From: Candidatus Poseidoniaceae archaeon
GTDB lineage: Archaea; Thermoplasmatota; Poseidoniia; Poseidoniales; Poseidoniaceae
Reading direction: 5' to 3'
DNA length: 8,281 bases
NCBI GenBank assembly: GCA_022451835.1
Contig: JAKUNX010000083.1
Location: 1-8,281 of the forward strand
Position 1 is the stretch's first letter. Each line of letters starts with the position of its first letter. The notes beneath the pieces are model-generated. The model saw only the letters and a program-made list of their open reading frames with translations. It had not been told where the DNA came from and searched no databases. The position numbers were made by a program, and so were the translations under genes. Shown here in pieces: positions 1 through 7,041 of this stretch.

Positions 1-1428
1 GGTTACATTGCCAGTATTATCGCCAGGTTTGACAATCAATCTATCGACATTAGTATTCGTTAAATTCCATTGAAAATCGATACTCGGTAATACTTGATAG
101 AACACAGGATTGGTTTGGATACTATTTCCAGCAACATCGGTAACAGTTGCTCTGAGCATTAGGTATTGTCGAGACTTTGTAGCCCAACTTGATTGAGCAA
201 CAGTACTGTCTAGCCCAGTCCCCATAGAGGGCTGCCAGTTACCTGAAATGTCAGGAGTTTGACCAAAGCCATTAGAATCGAAACCATATTCGATAAAGGA
301 GTTTGTAATATCAATACCAGAACTAGTATCGCTTGCGACAAACTCTACACTTGCAGCTCCAATTAATGCGGTAGTCAATTCATCAACTAGCCATTCTCCC
401 TCAATTGGATTTTCGGTATCGACTTGAACTGTAATCTGGCTAATTTGACCAATATTACCAACATTATCAGTTGCTCGAAGCGATATTGTATGGACACCAT
501 CATCCAAATTTAGAGTATATGAGTCTGAGGTGGTTTGTGTCCAAACTACGTCATCAAGGCTAATTTCAGTATACGCAACACCACTACCAAGACCATCATC
601 AGCTGTGTTGATTAGTCCGGTTAGAGTAACCGATGAAGATGTTACCCAACCAGAACTTGATCCGGTGGAAATAGTCCCGATAGTTGGACCAGTTCGGTCA
701 ATGCCGATGAACATCGTTTGAGTTACTGTTAAGCCAGAGTTGTCATATACGGTTAAGCGAGGATTCCACGTATCTTCTGAGAAACTTCCAGAAGACCAGT
801 CCCAGCCATAATTGATATTTGACGGACCATCGCTAGATGGTGCTCCTGGACCTGGAACATTGGTCAATGTTGCACGTAGTAAATCATCATCTACTGCATT
901 CCAAGAGAATTCTAAGATTCCATCCGATGCAGTTGAGAACCAGGCTCAAACAGATGCACTTGTACCGCTACCCTATTCGATGTTATTGATGCTAAATTCT
1001 GTAATTACAGGAATTTGATTATCAATGGTAAATGATTGAGATGTTTCAACAACATTTTCAGAGACTGTAGAGTCATGAGCGGTTGCTCGTAATTCATAGG
1101 TTCCATTGGCAAAAGCAGTTGTATCAAGATATGTAACCCACGGCGAGGAAGTTAAAGTTGCAATATTAGTCCATAATGTACTGTCATCTGAAATTTCAAC
1201 ATCAAGTGATGAAACAGTACCAGTTCCGGAAAAACTGAATGAAAGAGTGTATACACCAGTCAGACTTTGTCCATTTGTTGGACCATTAGAGAAACTGATT
1301 CCTACATCAGAATTAGATTCAGCAATATTAGTTTCCTCAACCAATAATACGGCATTATCATCATTATTAGGAATACTAGCAATTACCATCAATAAACACA
1401 TTATTGATGCCGTAAGAACTGCTCGCAT
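1..1428 (-). pseudogene. Secreted Ig-like repeat surface protein, interrupted by two in-frame stops; 3' end beyond the window
   Basis: One minus-strand frame runs from ATG at 1428 to the left edge, 476 codons, broken only by TAG (codon 152) and TGA (codon 161). Residues 1-18 form a hydrophobic signal-like segment. The rest is Ser/Thr/Asp-rich and beta-strand-like. Domain borders repeat a motif of the form [IV]D-x-x-x-P: IDNQIP at 135-140, IDRTGP at 243-248 and VDTENP at 336-341. This gives about four Ig-like modules of roughly 90-105 residues, of the kind found in large archaeal envelope proteins, so adhesion or a surface structure is the likely role. The reading continues after the stops with the same composition and domain spacing and no frameshift. 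That points to recent nonsense mutations, sequence error or, less likely, readthrough. If the stops are real, the product is a 151-residue secreted one-domain protein. No Shine-Dalgarno site precedes the start. The exact family is not recognised. Confidence 0.7.
946..975 (-). other. Pair of in-frame stop codons (TAG, TGA) inside the Ig-like gene
   Basis: On the minus strand, TAG at 975-973 and TGA at 948-946 are in the frame of the surface-protein gene and are separated by eight sense codons (GSGTSASV). Each is one substitution from a residue that fits the context: TAT/TAC (Tyr) for the first and TGG (Trp) for the second. No other stop occurs in the 476 codons of this frame. No start codon with a ribosome-binding site or signal peptide lies just downstream, so re-initiation as a second gene is not supported. 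The next in-frame ATG is at codon 239, inside a domain. Confidence 0.75.
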
Positions 1429-1529
1429 GTTAACTACACATTGGGCGTAAGCCTTGAATGCTACCCTTGTTTATTGGCAAATCCACTAATTGATTGATAA
1501 ATCAGTGTGGCCGAGTTTATTCAATGCGC

Positions 1530-1537
1530 AATATATT
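1530..1537 (+). promoter_or_regulatory. Possible TATA box for the CARDB/zinc-ribbon gene
   Basis: The AT-only stretch aatatatt lies in the divergent intergenic region 1429-1595. Archaeal spacing of about 25 bases would put the transcription start near 1558-1562, leaving a leader of about 35 bases. No Shine-Dalgarno-like sequence precedes the ATG at 1596. A weaker AATAAA on the minus strand (about 1470-1475) could serve the divergent Ig-like gene. Both calls rest on pattern only. Confidence 0.3.
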
Positions 1538-1595
1538 GATATTTTGCTTGTATTAGAGATGGGTTCAAGTGCTTCATCACTAGTCCATAGAACTG

Positions 1596-4385
1596 ATGGC
1601 ACGCATCAAGGCGCTTTTGATGGCAGCTATATTGGCTGCTATGCTTGCTTTACCACTTAGTGTTTCAGCATATAACAGCGGTGGAGTTGAAGCATCCGAA
1701 AGTCAAGTGGCAATGATTCCATCAACTGGACTAAATGTTGGTGATTCAGTCACTTTTTATCTCACTTTAACCAACACTCAACAAAGTGAAGCGAACAATG
1801 TCGGTTATGCCTTTTACAAAAATCAGTATAGTTCTGAAAATAAGTTCGTAGAGAATGTAATAGATATCCAAGGCGACTCATCTCAAACAGTTGAAGCAAC
1901 TTGGGATGGCTTGTTGGAGAGCGATGATAAAATTTGGATAACATTTGAATATCCTCGCAATAGCGGTAATGAGGTCTCCTTTTTCGTTGAATTTGAGGTG
2001 ACTGGACTACCCAACCTTAGAGTAATCCAAACCGAATTAACTCCTTCAACTATGATTCATTCAGGTGATACAGTACAGATTTCCAATCTAGTCAAGAATA
2101 CCGGTTCTCAACCTGCAGGTATCAGTCAACTTGAAGTCAATTTACCAGGAAATTTAGCCAACCAATATCTTGAAACTAAATCTCTCAATGCCAGTGAAGA
2201 AACTTGGGTAAATACTACATTTACTGCACCGCAAACAGGCTCTTACACGATTTACGTAACTCCAGATTTCAACGATGATGTTTTGGAAGCTTCTGAACAA
2301 GGGAAATCAGTTGATGTAAATCTATTAGTTGAGCCAAGAATGGACCTCTATCATATTGGAGATATATCTGTTTCACCAAGTTCTGGCTCATACGAAGGGC
2401 CATGGACCGTTGATGGAATAATAGGAAGAACCGGAGAATCAGGCAGTACTGATGTTACTATGTGGTTAGAAATCGTTCATGACGACGGCATGATAGCAAG
2501 CCAACCATTTACCGTGACTCTTGTTGGTTCAGAAACCTCTCAGCAATCATGGAGTACTTCCTTTGATGATGGACTAGTAGGGACTTTAGATCCAGGAAGT
2601 TATCAGGTAACAGCGGTTATTGACCCCTTCTTAGATGGAGCATTTACTCAAGAAGATACCAGTAATGACAGAATTAGTACTTCGTTCATTATACTGGAAG
2701 AGCCGGATGTATTGGTTGATTCAATTGCCTTACCTTCCTCTTCAGTAGTCAAAGCCGGTGAGAAAGTAACTTGGGGTGTATCGGTAACTAATCTTGGAGG
2801 CGAAGCAGTTACAGGTAATCTAATTTATACATTTGAAGGAGTTACTAGCACTTCAATATTAATTTCACTAAATGCAGGAGAATCATATTATTGGACCGCT
2901 GAGTTAAACACAGCAGCAGGCTCACATACAGCCGAATTTACTGCAGAATGGACTCCATCAACAGATTCTGCTGACAGAGATTTGACCAACAATATTGCCA
3001 CAAATACCATTGCTGTAGAATCTGGTTTGGTACTCAATTGGGCGGGTTCCAGTTTACGCATCCTTGATGATGAAGGAAGCGCAGTATCTCTACCACTTGA
3101 TGAAGGTGAACAATACACGTTTGCAATTAACCTAACCAGTCAAGAACTTGGTTCTTTAACGATTGATTGTTTTGATTCAACAATCAATTCTTTAATTACA
3201 ACAATTCCTGTTAATGTAACTTCCATAGGCCAAAAGGTTTCAATTGAGTGTCAATTCATCGCATCATCACCTTCTACAACAATTCAGTTGGTTCCATCAG
3301 ACCCATCGGTTACCAACACATATACTAGAAAACTAACCACCATTTCAACAGTTTCGAACGATGTCGAAGGGGAACAATCTGGAATGGGTACTGCTGCTTT
3401 AATCGGTATTGCAGTAGCAATTTTGATAGGGATTTTTGTTGCTGCAATCTGGTTAACTAGAGAGTCTGAAGAAGAAGTTGAGCGAGATATTTACGAATAT
3501 TGCCCTGCCTGTGATGGTGAAATTGAAGGAGATGAGAAGCATTGTCCTCACTGTGGTTTCAATCTAGCAAAGGCGAGAAAACAATTCCACCCTTGTCACG
3601 AATGTGGAGAATCAGTGCCAGATTTGATGGATAATTGTCCTTATTGTGGTGCTATACAAGATGTCTCCTCGTTCTTTGAGAGAAGAGAAAAGCGAGAAAG
3701 AAAAGTAGTTCCAAAACAAGAAATTGCCTTGCCAGAAGAGGATGAAGATACAATTGTTTCTGGTACCGAGAACTTTGCTGAAACAGTCAAGGAATTCGGT
3801 TATGATGAAGATCAATTGGAAGATGATTGGGACGATAACATTGCATCTGCTGAGGCTGAAATTGCTGAGATTGAACAGATGTATGAGGAAGAATTCGACA
3901 CTGAAGGACTAACTCCTGAAGAGATTGAAGAATTGGAGTCACAAGTAACTACCAAATTAAAGACACTCAAAGAAATGAGTGACGGAATGCAAGACCTTGA
4001 TGAAATGTTAGCTGCTAAAGGAGAGTTAAAAGCTCACAAAGATGACGAGTCAGAATTATCTGCCAGCGATGCTGAAATTAGAGGCCGGCTGTATGAGATA
4101 ACTGGTGAAGATGGTGTAATGCCAGGTGACGAAGTTCATATTGGCATGGGACTTTCTGATTCTTCAATTGCTGGTAACGAGATTGAAGAAATAAGTTCTG
4201 ACTTCACGGTAGATGATGATGATCAACCATTATCTAAGATAGATGTTAATGATGAACTTCAACCTGCTAGACAAAAGCCTAAACGACGCCAATCGACAAA
4301 GAAGACCGCTGAATGTGGAGCCTGTGGTGCTGAAATACCAGTAATGGCAAAGCAATGTCCTGTTTGTGGGGCAGAATTTGAGTGA
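1596..4385 (+). CDS. Single-pass membrane protein with CARDB/Ig-like ectodomains and three cytoplasmic zinc ribbons
   Basis: 929 residues. Residues 1-25 are a clear signal peptide (basic start, hydrophobic core, VSA before Y26), which supports this start. Beta-rich modules of CARDB/Ig type follow at about 36-135, 139-245, 250-367 and 369-475. A fifth module at about 478-585 has two cysteines (C525, C552) that could form a disulfide. One transmembrane helix lies at about 597-620. The tail has CxxC pairs at C636/C639 with C650/C653, C667/C670 with C681/C684, and at the very C-terminus C907/C910 with C921/C924, each a short zinc ribbon. Between the second and third ribbons is a strongly acidic, helical and probably coiled-coil stretch (about 740-810), then an Asp-rich linker and a basic patch (KPKRR, 894-898). 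The layout implies an outside binding or adhesion part coupled to an inside protein- or nucleic-acid-binding part. The function is inferred; the partner is unknown. Confidence 0.85.
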   Translation: MARIKALLMAAILAAMLALPLSVSAYNSGGVEASESQVAMIPSTGLNVGDSVTFYLTLTNTQQSEANNVGYAFYKNQYSSENKFVENVIDIQGDSSQTVEATWDGLLESDDKIWITFEYPRNSGNEVSFFVEFEVTGLPNLRVIQTELTPSTMIHSGDTVQISNLVKNTGSQPAGISQLEVNLPGNLANQYLETKSLNASEETWVNTTFTAPQTGSYTIYVTPDFNDDVLEASEQGKSVDVNLLVEPRMDLYHIGDISVSPSSGSYEGPWTVDGIIGRTGESGSTDVTMWLEIVHDDGMIASQPFTVTLVGSETSQQSWSTSFDDGLVGTLDPGSYQVTAVIDPFLDGAFTQEDTSNDRISTSFIILEEPDVLVDSIALPSSSVVKAGEKVTWGVSVTNLGGEAVTGNLIYTFEGVTSTSILISLNAGESYYWTAELNTAAGSHTAEFTAEWTPSTDSADRDLTNNIATNTIAVESGLVLNWAGSSLRILDDEGSAVSLPLDEGEQYTFAINLTSQELGSLTIDCFDSTINSLITTIPVNVTSIGQKVSIECQFIASSPSTTIQLVPSDPSVTNTYTRKLTTISTVSNDVEGEQSGMGTAALIGIAVAILIGIFVAAIWLTRESEEEVERDIYEYCPACDGEIEGDEKHCPHCGFNLAKARKQFHPCHECGESVPDLMDNCPYCGAIQDVSSFFERREKRERKVVPKQEIALPEEDEDTIVSGTENFAETVKEFGYDEDQLEDDWDDNIASAEAEIAEIEQMYEEEFDTEGLTPEEIEELESQVTTKLKTLKEMSDGMQDLDEMLAAKGELKAHKDDESELSASDAEIRGRLYEITGEDGVMPGDEVHIGMGLSDSSIAGNEIEEISSDFTVDDDDQPLSKIDVNDELQPARQKPKRRQSTKKTAECGACGAEIPVMAKQCPVCGAEFE
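3162..3188. repeat. Perfect 10-bp inverted repeat inside the CARDB gene
   Basis: attgattgtt (3162-3171) and its exact complement aacaatcaat (3179-3188) flank a 7-base loop. They would form a hairpin in the mRNA over the codons for residues about 523-531. A repeat this short in AT-rich DNA may be chance. Confidence 0.4.
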
Positions 4386-4457
4386 TGTCCGTCGGCTTTC
4401 ATAGGGTTCGTCATAGCTATTGCTCGGCCACCATGTGCGTCATTCGGACACCCGGCG
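4386..4457. other. GC-rich intergenic segment with a TGTCCG/CGGACA inverted repeat
   Basis: This stretch just after the zinc-ribbon gene is about 58% G+C by hand count (42 of 72 bases), against visibly AT-richer genes on both sides. Its ends carry a 6-bp inverted repeat, TGTCCG at 4386-4391 and CGGACA at 4445-4450. Inside, CGTCAT occurs twice and ATAGCTAT is self-complementary. It does not fold into a recognisable tRNA and contains no convincing ORF. It may be a small structured RNA, the folded 3' end of the upstream transcript, or leftover DNA; none of these is shown. Confidence 0.3.
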
Positions 4458-4495
4458 ATTATTTTCTCCACTTCAAATAGTCGCCCGAATAATCA

Positions 4496-4503
4496 CTTAA
4501 TTG
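4496..4503 (+). promoter_or_regulatory. Possible TATA box for the lipoprotein gene
   Basis: The AT-rich cttaattg lies about 27-34 bases before the ATG at 4530. Usual archaeal spacing would give a transcript with almost no leader. The lack of any Shine-Dalgarno sequence before that ATG agrees with leaderless translation. Pattern only. Confidence 0.25.
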
Positions 4504-4529
4504 ATAACCAAGTTAACTATCGCCACATC

Positions 4530-5090
4530 ATGAGGAGAAATAGTGTAGTAGTATTTCTTCTAATGACATTGATGACATCTAGTCTATCAGGATGTTTAGG
4601 TTTGCTACAAGCAAGAGAGACTATTGAAGGGCTACGTGAAGATGTATACCAAGTATCATATCCTGATAAAGTAGACATGGCACATACATTTTCTACAATC
4701 ACGGTACAACCATATTCCAACCAGACTTCATTCCCAGTTGATAGTGCTGTGGAGAGAATAGAGATTTACTTTAAAGTTGGAATGAGCGGTTCTGACACAG
4801 TCTCATGCTTTGATGAAGTAATTTCTAGCGAGTTACGATATGTTCGTGCTGAAGTTACTACTCCCTCAGGAGTTTCATTTTGGCTACAAGATGTCTGTGA
4901 AGATGTTCCACCTGCTGTAGATACTTTTGAGCCAAATCCTGAATTTGAGACCGGTGACTGGAAATTAGATGTCGAGGCTAGAGGTTGGGGCGAGAATACC
5001 TTTGGAGCATTCCAAGATAATTTCATCATAGTAATCACTGTTCATAGAGTATGTCAACAGTATCCAATCGAAGCACCTTGTGATGAATGA
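4530..5090 (+). CDS. Small secreted lipoprotein of unknown function
   Basis: 186 residues. The N-terminus has a basic start (MRRN), a hydrophobic core and a lipobox LSGC at 19-22, so C22 is the likely lipid-anchored residue after cleavage. The mature part faces outside and is predicted to be beta-rich, with four further cysteines (C93, C123, C175, C184) that could make two disulfides. No enzyme motif was recognised. It follows the CARDB/zinc-ribbon gene on the same strand after 144 bases and may have its own promoter, so shared transcription is uncertain. Its stop codon directly abuts the stop codon of the convergent nuclease gene. The lipobox makes the start and location secure; the role, perhaps envelope structure or ligand binding, is unknown. 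Confidence 0.8.
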   Translation: MRRNSVVVFLLMTLMTSSLSGCLGLLQARETIEGLREDVYQVSYPDKVDMAHTFSTITVQPYSNQTSFPVDSAVERIEIYFKVGMSGSDTVSCFDEVISSELRYVRAEVTTPSGVSFWLQDVCEDVPPAVDTFEPNPEFETGDWKLDVEARGWGENTFGAFQDNFIIVITVHRVCQQYPIEAPCDE

Positions 5091-6287
5091 TTACGCTAGA
5101 GACTCATTACAAGCGTATTTTCTTGAACAGTTTTGACATTTGCCAACACGTTGATGATTACGTTTAGCGCCACCTTCAACCATCAACCGCTGGATTTCTT
5201 GAACCTCATCAAATAATTCAGATTTTGCTGCATCATCCCATGTAATCTGATGAATATTTTCTTTACCATATTGTAAGATTCCATATGGAGTGTTTCGCTT
5301 AGTATTTATTTCCACAAGATGGATATAAGCTAACAATTGACGACGATGAGAAGTATGTGGGCGTTTAGGAATTCTCCCCGTTTTTTGCTCGATTGGAATA
5401 AATTCTCCATCGATTACCACAATTTGATCAGGCCTACCTCTAATTCCAGTTTGTTTGTCAATTAGTAATCCTGCTGTGTCTTCATCATCAGAATAGGCTA
5501 CTTTTGAACCAGGTTCAAGGCCAACATCTTTTCTCGCTAATTCAGATTCATTTTCAGAAATAAGCGCTTTTTGCAATTGCCACGAAGCAGCTAAAGTCCA
5601 TACCATTGCTAGTATTATCAAAATAAAGCCAGCTTGCATGCGATTTTCAGCAGCATTAAGCGCAATTGAATGAAGACCTAGTAACATAGCAGCGAATAGT
5701 AAACTTATCTCTACTTTACCAGCTTCAAACCATCCACCTTCGAAATCTTTAGGTTCCCATTCAGGTTCAATAATTCTAGTTTCTTCAATCAATTTGTTCT
5801 TTTCATTTCTAAGGTTTTCATTTAAACCAAACCATTTCCGCCACGGAATGTAGATTGTAGTTATTCCAGCGGCAAGTACGGTTAGGCTCCACATTGCTAG
5901 ATATCTTGCCATATCTTTTGGATATAACAACACATCATCAATCATCATAAATGCAATTGAATCAATAACGATAGCAATAATCACGGTAAACCACCAAGTC
6001 CAAATTATCATTTGACGCTTAAACAGGATTTGTTTTGATTTGAAATCAGTAACTTTTTGATGTATTTGTGCATGTTTGGTTTTACCCATTTCAATAGATT
6101 CTCCTTTGCCACCTTTGCCTTTTTTCGCCAATTCCCAAGACACTGGGCAGTATGAATGGCGCTCGATATCACTAGCACTTACTTTTAGCAGACTGTTATT
6201 TGAATCACGCCAAAATCCATCCTTACTTTTCTTTGCCTTAGACAGGTCAAAGTTAGGAGAATTCTGGTTTACTGTCCCCTCTCCCAT
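5091..6287 (-). CDS. Cas4/RecB-like PD-(D/E)XK nuclease with Fe-S cysteines and an inserted four-helix membrane region
   Basis: 398 residues. The Cas4-type signature is complete. There is an N-terminal cysteine (C47, in SYCPVSWEL), the G-x-x-x-H motif (G68-H72), the catalytic aspartate in GRPD (D287), E-x-K in IEQKTG (E300, K302), the Q-x-x-x-Y helix (Q317, Y321), and C-terminal C384-x2-C387-x5-C393. With C47 these would hold a 4Fe-4S cluster, as in Cas4, AddB and Dna2. The family cuts single-stranded or flap DNA ends. Unusually, four hydrophobic helices (about 94-115, 129-147, 191-210, 220-237) lie between H72 and D287. An even number of passes, with Lys/Arg-rich segments at 83-91, 149-165 and 239-253, puts both nuclease halves in the cytoplasm. 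No cas1, cas2 or CRISPR array is near. It is divergent from rpsB. The start at 6287 is the best-placed ATG. Nuclease family is confident; substrate and role are unknown. Confidence 0.85.
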   Translation of the reverse strand: MGEGTVNQNSPNFDLSKAKKSKDGFWRDSNNSLLKVSASDIERHSYCPVSWELAKKGKGGKGESIEMGKTKHAQIHQKVTDFKSKQILFKRQMIIWTWWFTVIIAIVIDSIAFMMIDDVLLYPKDMARYLAMWSLTVLAAGITTIYIPWRKWFGLNENLRNEKNKLIEETRIIEPEWEPKDFEGGWFEAGKVEISLLFAAMLLGLHSIALNAAENRMQAGFILIILAMVWTLAASWQLQKALISENESELARKDVGLEPGSKVAYSDDEDTAGLLIDKQTGIRGRPDQIVVIDGEFIPIEQKTGRIPKRPHTSHRRQLLAYIHLVEINTKRNTPYGILQYGKENIHQITWDDAAKSELFDEVQEIQRLMVEGGAKRNHQRVGKCQNCSRKYACNESLA

Positions 6288-6338
6288 AGTATGCGTTTAA
6301 TGTCTTGAGACTTCTAATCTTCGCCAATATGAGTCATT

Positions 6339-6366
6339 TTTTGGAAATATTTCCTATTTTCCAAAA
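6339..6366. promoter_or_regulatory. Nested palindrome between the nuclease and rpsB genes (candidate operator)
   Basis: ttttggaaa (6339-6347) and its exact complement tttccaaaa (6358-6366) form a 9-bp inverted repeat around a 10-base centre. Its left arm also belongs to a perfect 12-bp palindrome, ggaaatatttcc (6343-6354). It lies in the 141-base divergent intergenic region, about 20 bases upstream of the rpsB TATA-like box and about 50 bases upstream of the nuclease start. A dimeric regulator could bind here and act on either gene. The binding role is inferred. Confidence 0.45.
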
Positions 6367-6386
6367 TTTGTATTATTGCGAAGCGG

Positions 6387-6394
6387 TTTAATAT
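6387..6394 (+). promoter_or_regulatory. Probable TATA box of rpsB
   Basis: tttaatat is preceded by the purine-rich gaagcgg, which resembles a TFB-recognition element. Usual spacing would start transcription near 6415, giving a leader of about 14 bases that just includes the ribosome-binding site. Confidence 0.4.
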
Positions 6395-6417
6395 GGGGGT
6401 CAAGTGGGGCGATTGCT

Positions 6418-6422
6418 GAGGT
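6418..6422 (+). promoter_or_regulatory. Ribosome-binding site of rpsB
   Basis: gaggt lies 6 bases before the ATG at 6429 and matches the archaeal anti-Shine-Dalgarno sequence. It fixes the rpsB start, unlike the envelope genes in this window, which lack such sites. Confidence 0.6.
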
Positions 6423-6428
6423 TAATTC

Positions 6429-7037
6429 ATGTCTGAAGAAGCAAGCCTACTATTGCCGTTTGAAACCTATGAAGAGAATGCTGTTAATATCGGTACTCAA
6501 CAGAAGAGTGCAGATATGGCAAGATTCATTGATACCGTTAGAGATGATGGACTTTACTTGCTCAATGTAAACATGACTGACTCAAGAATAAGAAGTACTG
6601 CAACTTTCCTCAACAAGTTTGAATCTCCAAGAATTATGGTCGTTTCTGCCCGACAATATGGTCAAAGACCAGCAAGATTGTTTGCTGAAGCAATCGGTGC
6701 CAATGCAGCTGTTGGCCGTTTTATCCCTGGTTCTCTAACCAATCCGGCACTTCGCTCATATGTTGAGCCAGATGTACTATTCGTAACTGACCCAGCAGCA
6801 GACCAACAAGCATTGAAGGAAGCAGTAAATTCAGGACTTCCAGTTGTTGGAATAGTTGATGCTAACAATAATTTGAGAAATGTCGATATTGCTGTTCCGG
6901 CAAATAACAAGGGACGTAGATCACTTGCTCTAATTTACTGGCTACTGGCTAGAGAGGTCCTCAAGGCTCGTGGAGAAACCACCGATGAAGACTGGGCAGC
7001 AGCTCAAGATGTTGAAGAGTGGCAATCTACTTTCTGA
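6429..7037 (+). CDS. rpsB: Small ribosomal subunit protein uS2, archaeal type
   Basis: 202 residues, the usual size for archaeal/eukaryotic-type uS2 without the longer bacterial coiled-coil insert. Recognisable blocks are GRFIPGSLTNP (97-107), EPDVLFVTDP (113-122), GLPVVGIVDANNN (136-148), and the final NKGRRSLALIYWLLAREVL helix region (160-178). The protein binds the head of the small subunit near the platform and takes part in translation initiation. The start is fixed by a Shine-Dalgarno site and a TATA-like box. The gene is transcribed alone here. In many archaea rps2 lies in a cluster with rpl13, rps9, rpoN, rpoK and eno, none of which is visible. It diverges from the nuclease gene, and its 3' end is 4 bases from the convergent permease gene. 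Confidence 0.95.
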   Translation: MSEEASLLLPFETYEENAVNIGTQQKSADMARFIDTVRDDGLYLLNVNMTDSRIRSTATFLNKFESPRIMVVSARQYGQRPARLFAEAIGANAAVGRFIPGSLTNPALRSYVEPDVLFVTDPAADQQALKEAVNSGLPVVGIVDANNNLRNVDIAVPANNKGRRSLALIYWLLAREVLKARGETTDEDWAAAQDVEEWQSTF

Positions 7038-7041
7038 TTGT

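Noticed and set aside
1..945. Separate second gene on the minus strand after the stop codons
   Set aside because: The frame is the same as that of the upstream segment, the domain pattern continues, and there is no start with a signal peptide or ribosome-binding site.
946..975. Recoding of UAG as pyrrolysine or UGA as selenocysteine or tryptophan
   Set aside because: Other genes here use TGG for Trp and end with TGA or TAA, no SECIS-like element or Pyl gene is visible, and both stops would need different recoding.
1106..1450. Plus-strand ORF of 114 codons opposite the Ig-like gene
   Set aside because: It is antisense to the signal peptide and first Ig-like domain and has no protein-like features.
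4410..4450. Minus-strand GGTGGCCGAGC resembling the D-arm of a tRNA-Leu/Ser
   Set aside because: No matching acceptor stem, anticodon arm or T-arm could be built around it.
4259..4471. Minus-strand ORF of 70 codons across the end of the zinc-ribbon gene and the GC-rich island
   Set aside because: Most of it is antisense to the C-terminal zinc ribbon coding region, it has no promoter or ribosome-binding site, and the peptide has no recognisable feature.
4433..4480. 15-codon plus-strand ORF starting ATGTGC in the GC-rich island
   Set aside because: Too short, with no ribosome-binding site or recognisable peptide.
5091..6287. CRISPR-associated cas4 in a CRISPR-cas locus
   Set aside because: No repeats, cas1 or cas2 lie in the window, and the membrane insertion is not typical of CRISPR Cas4.
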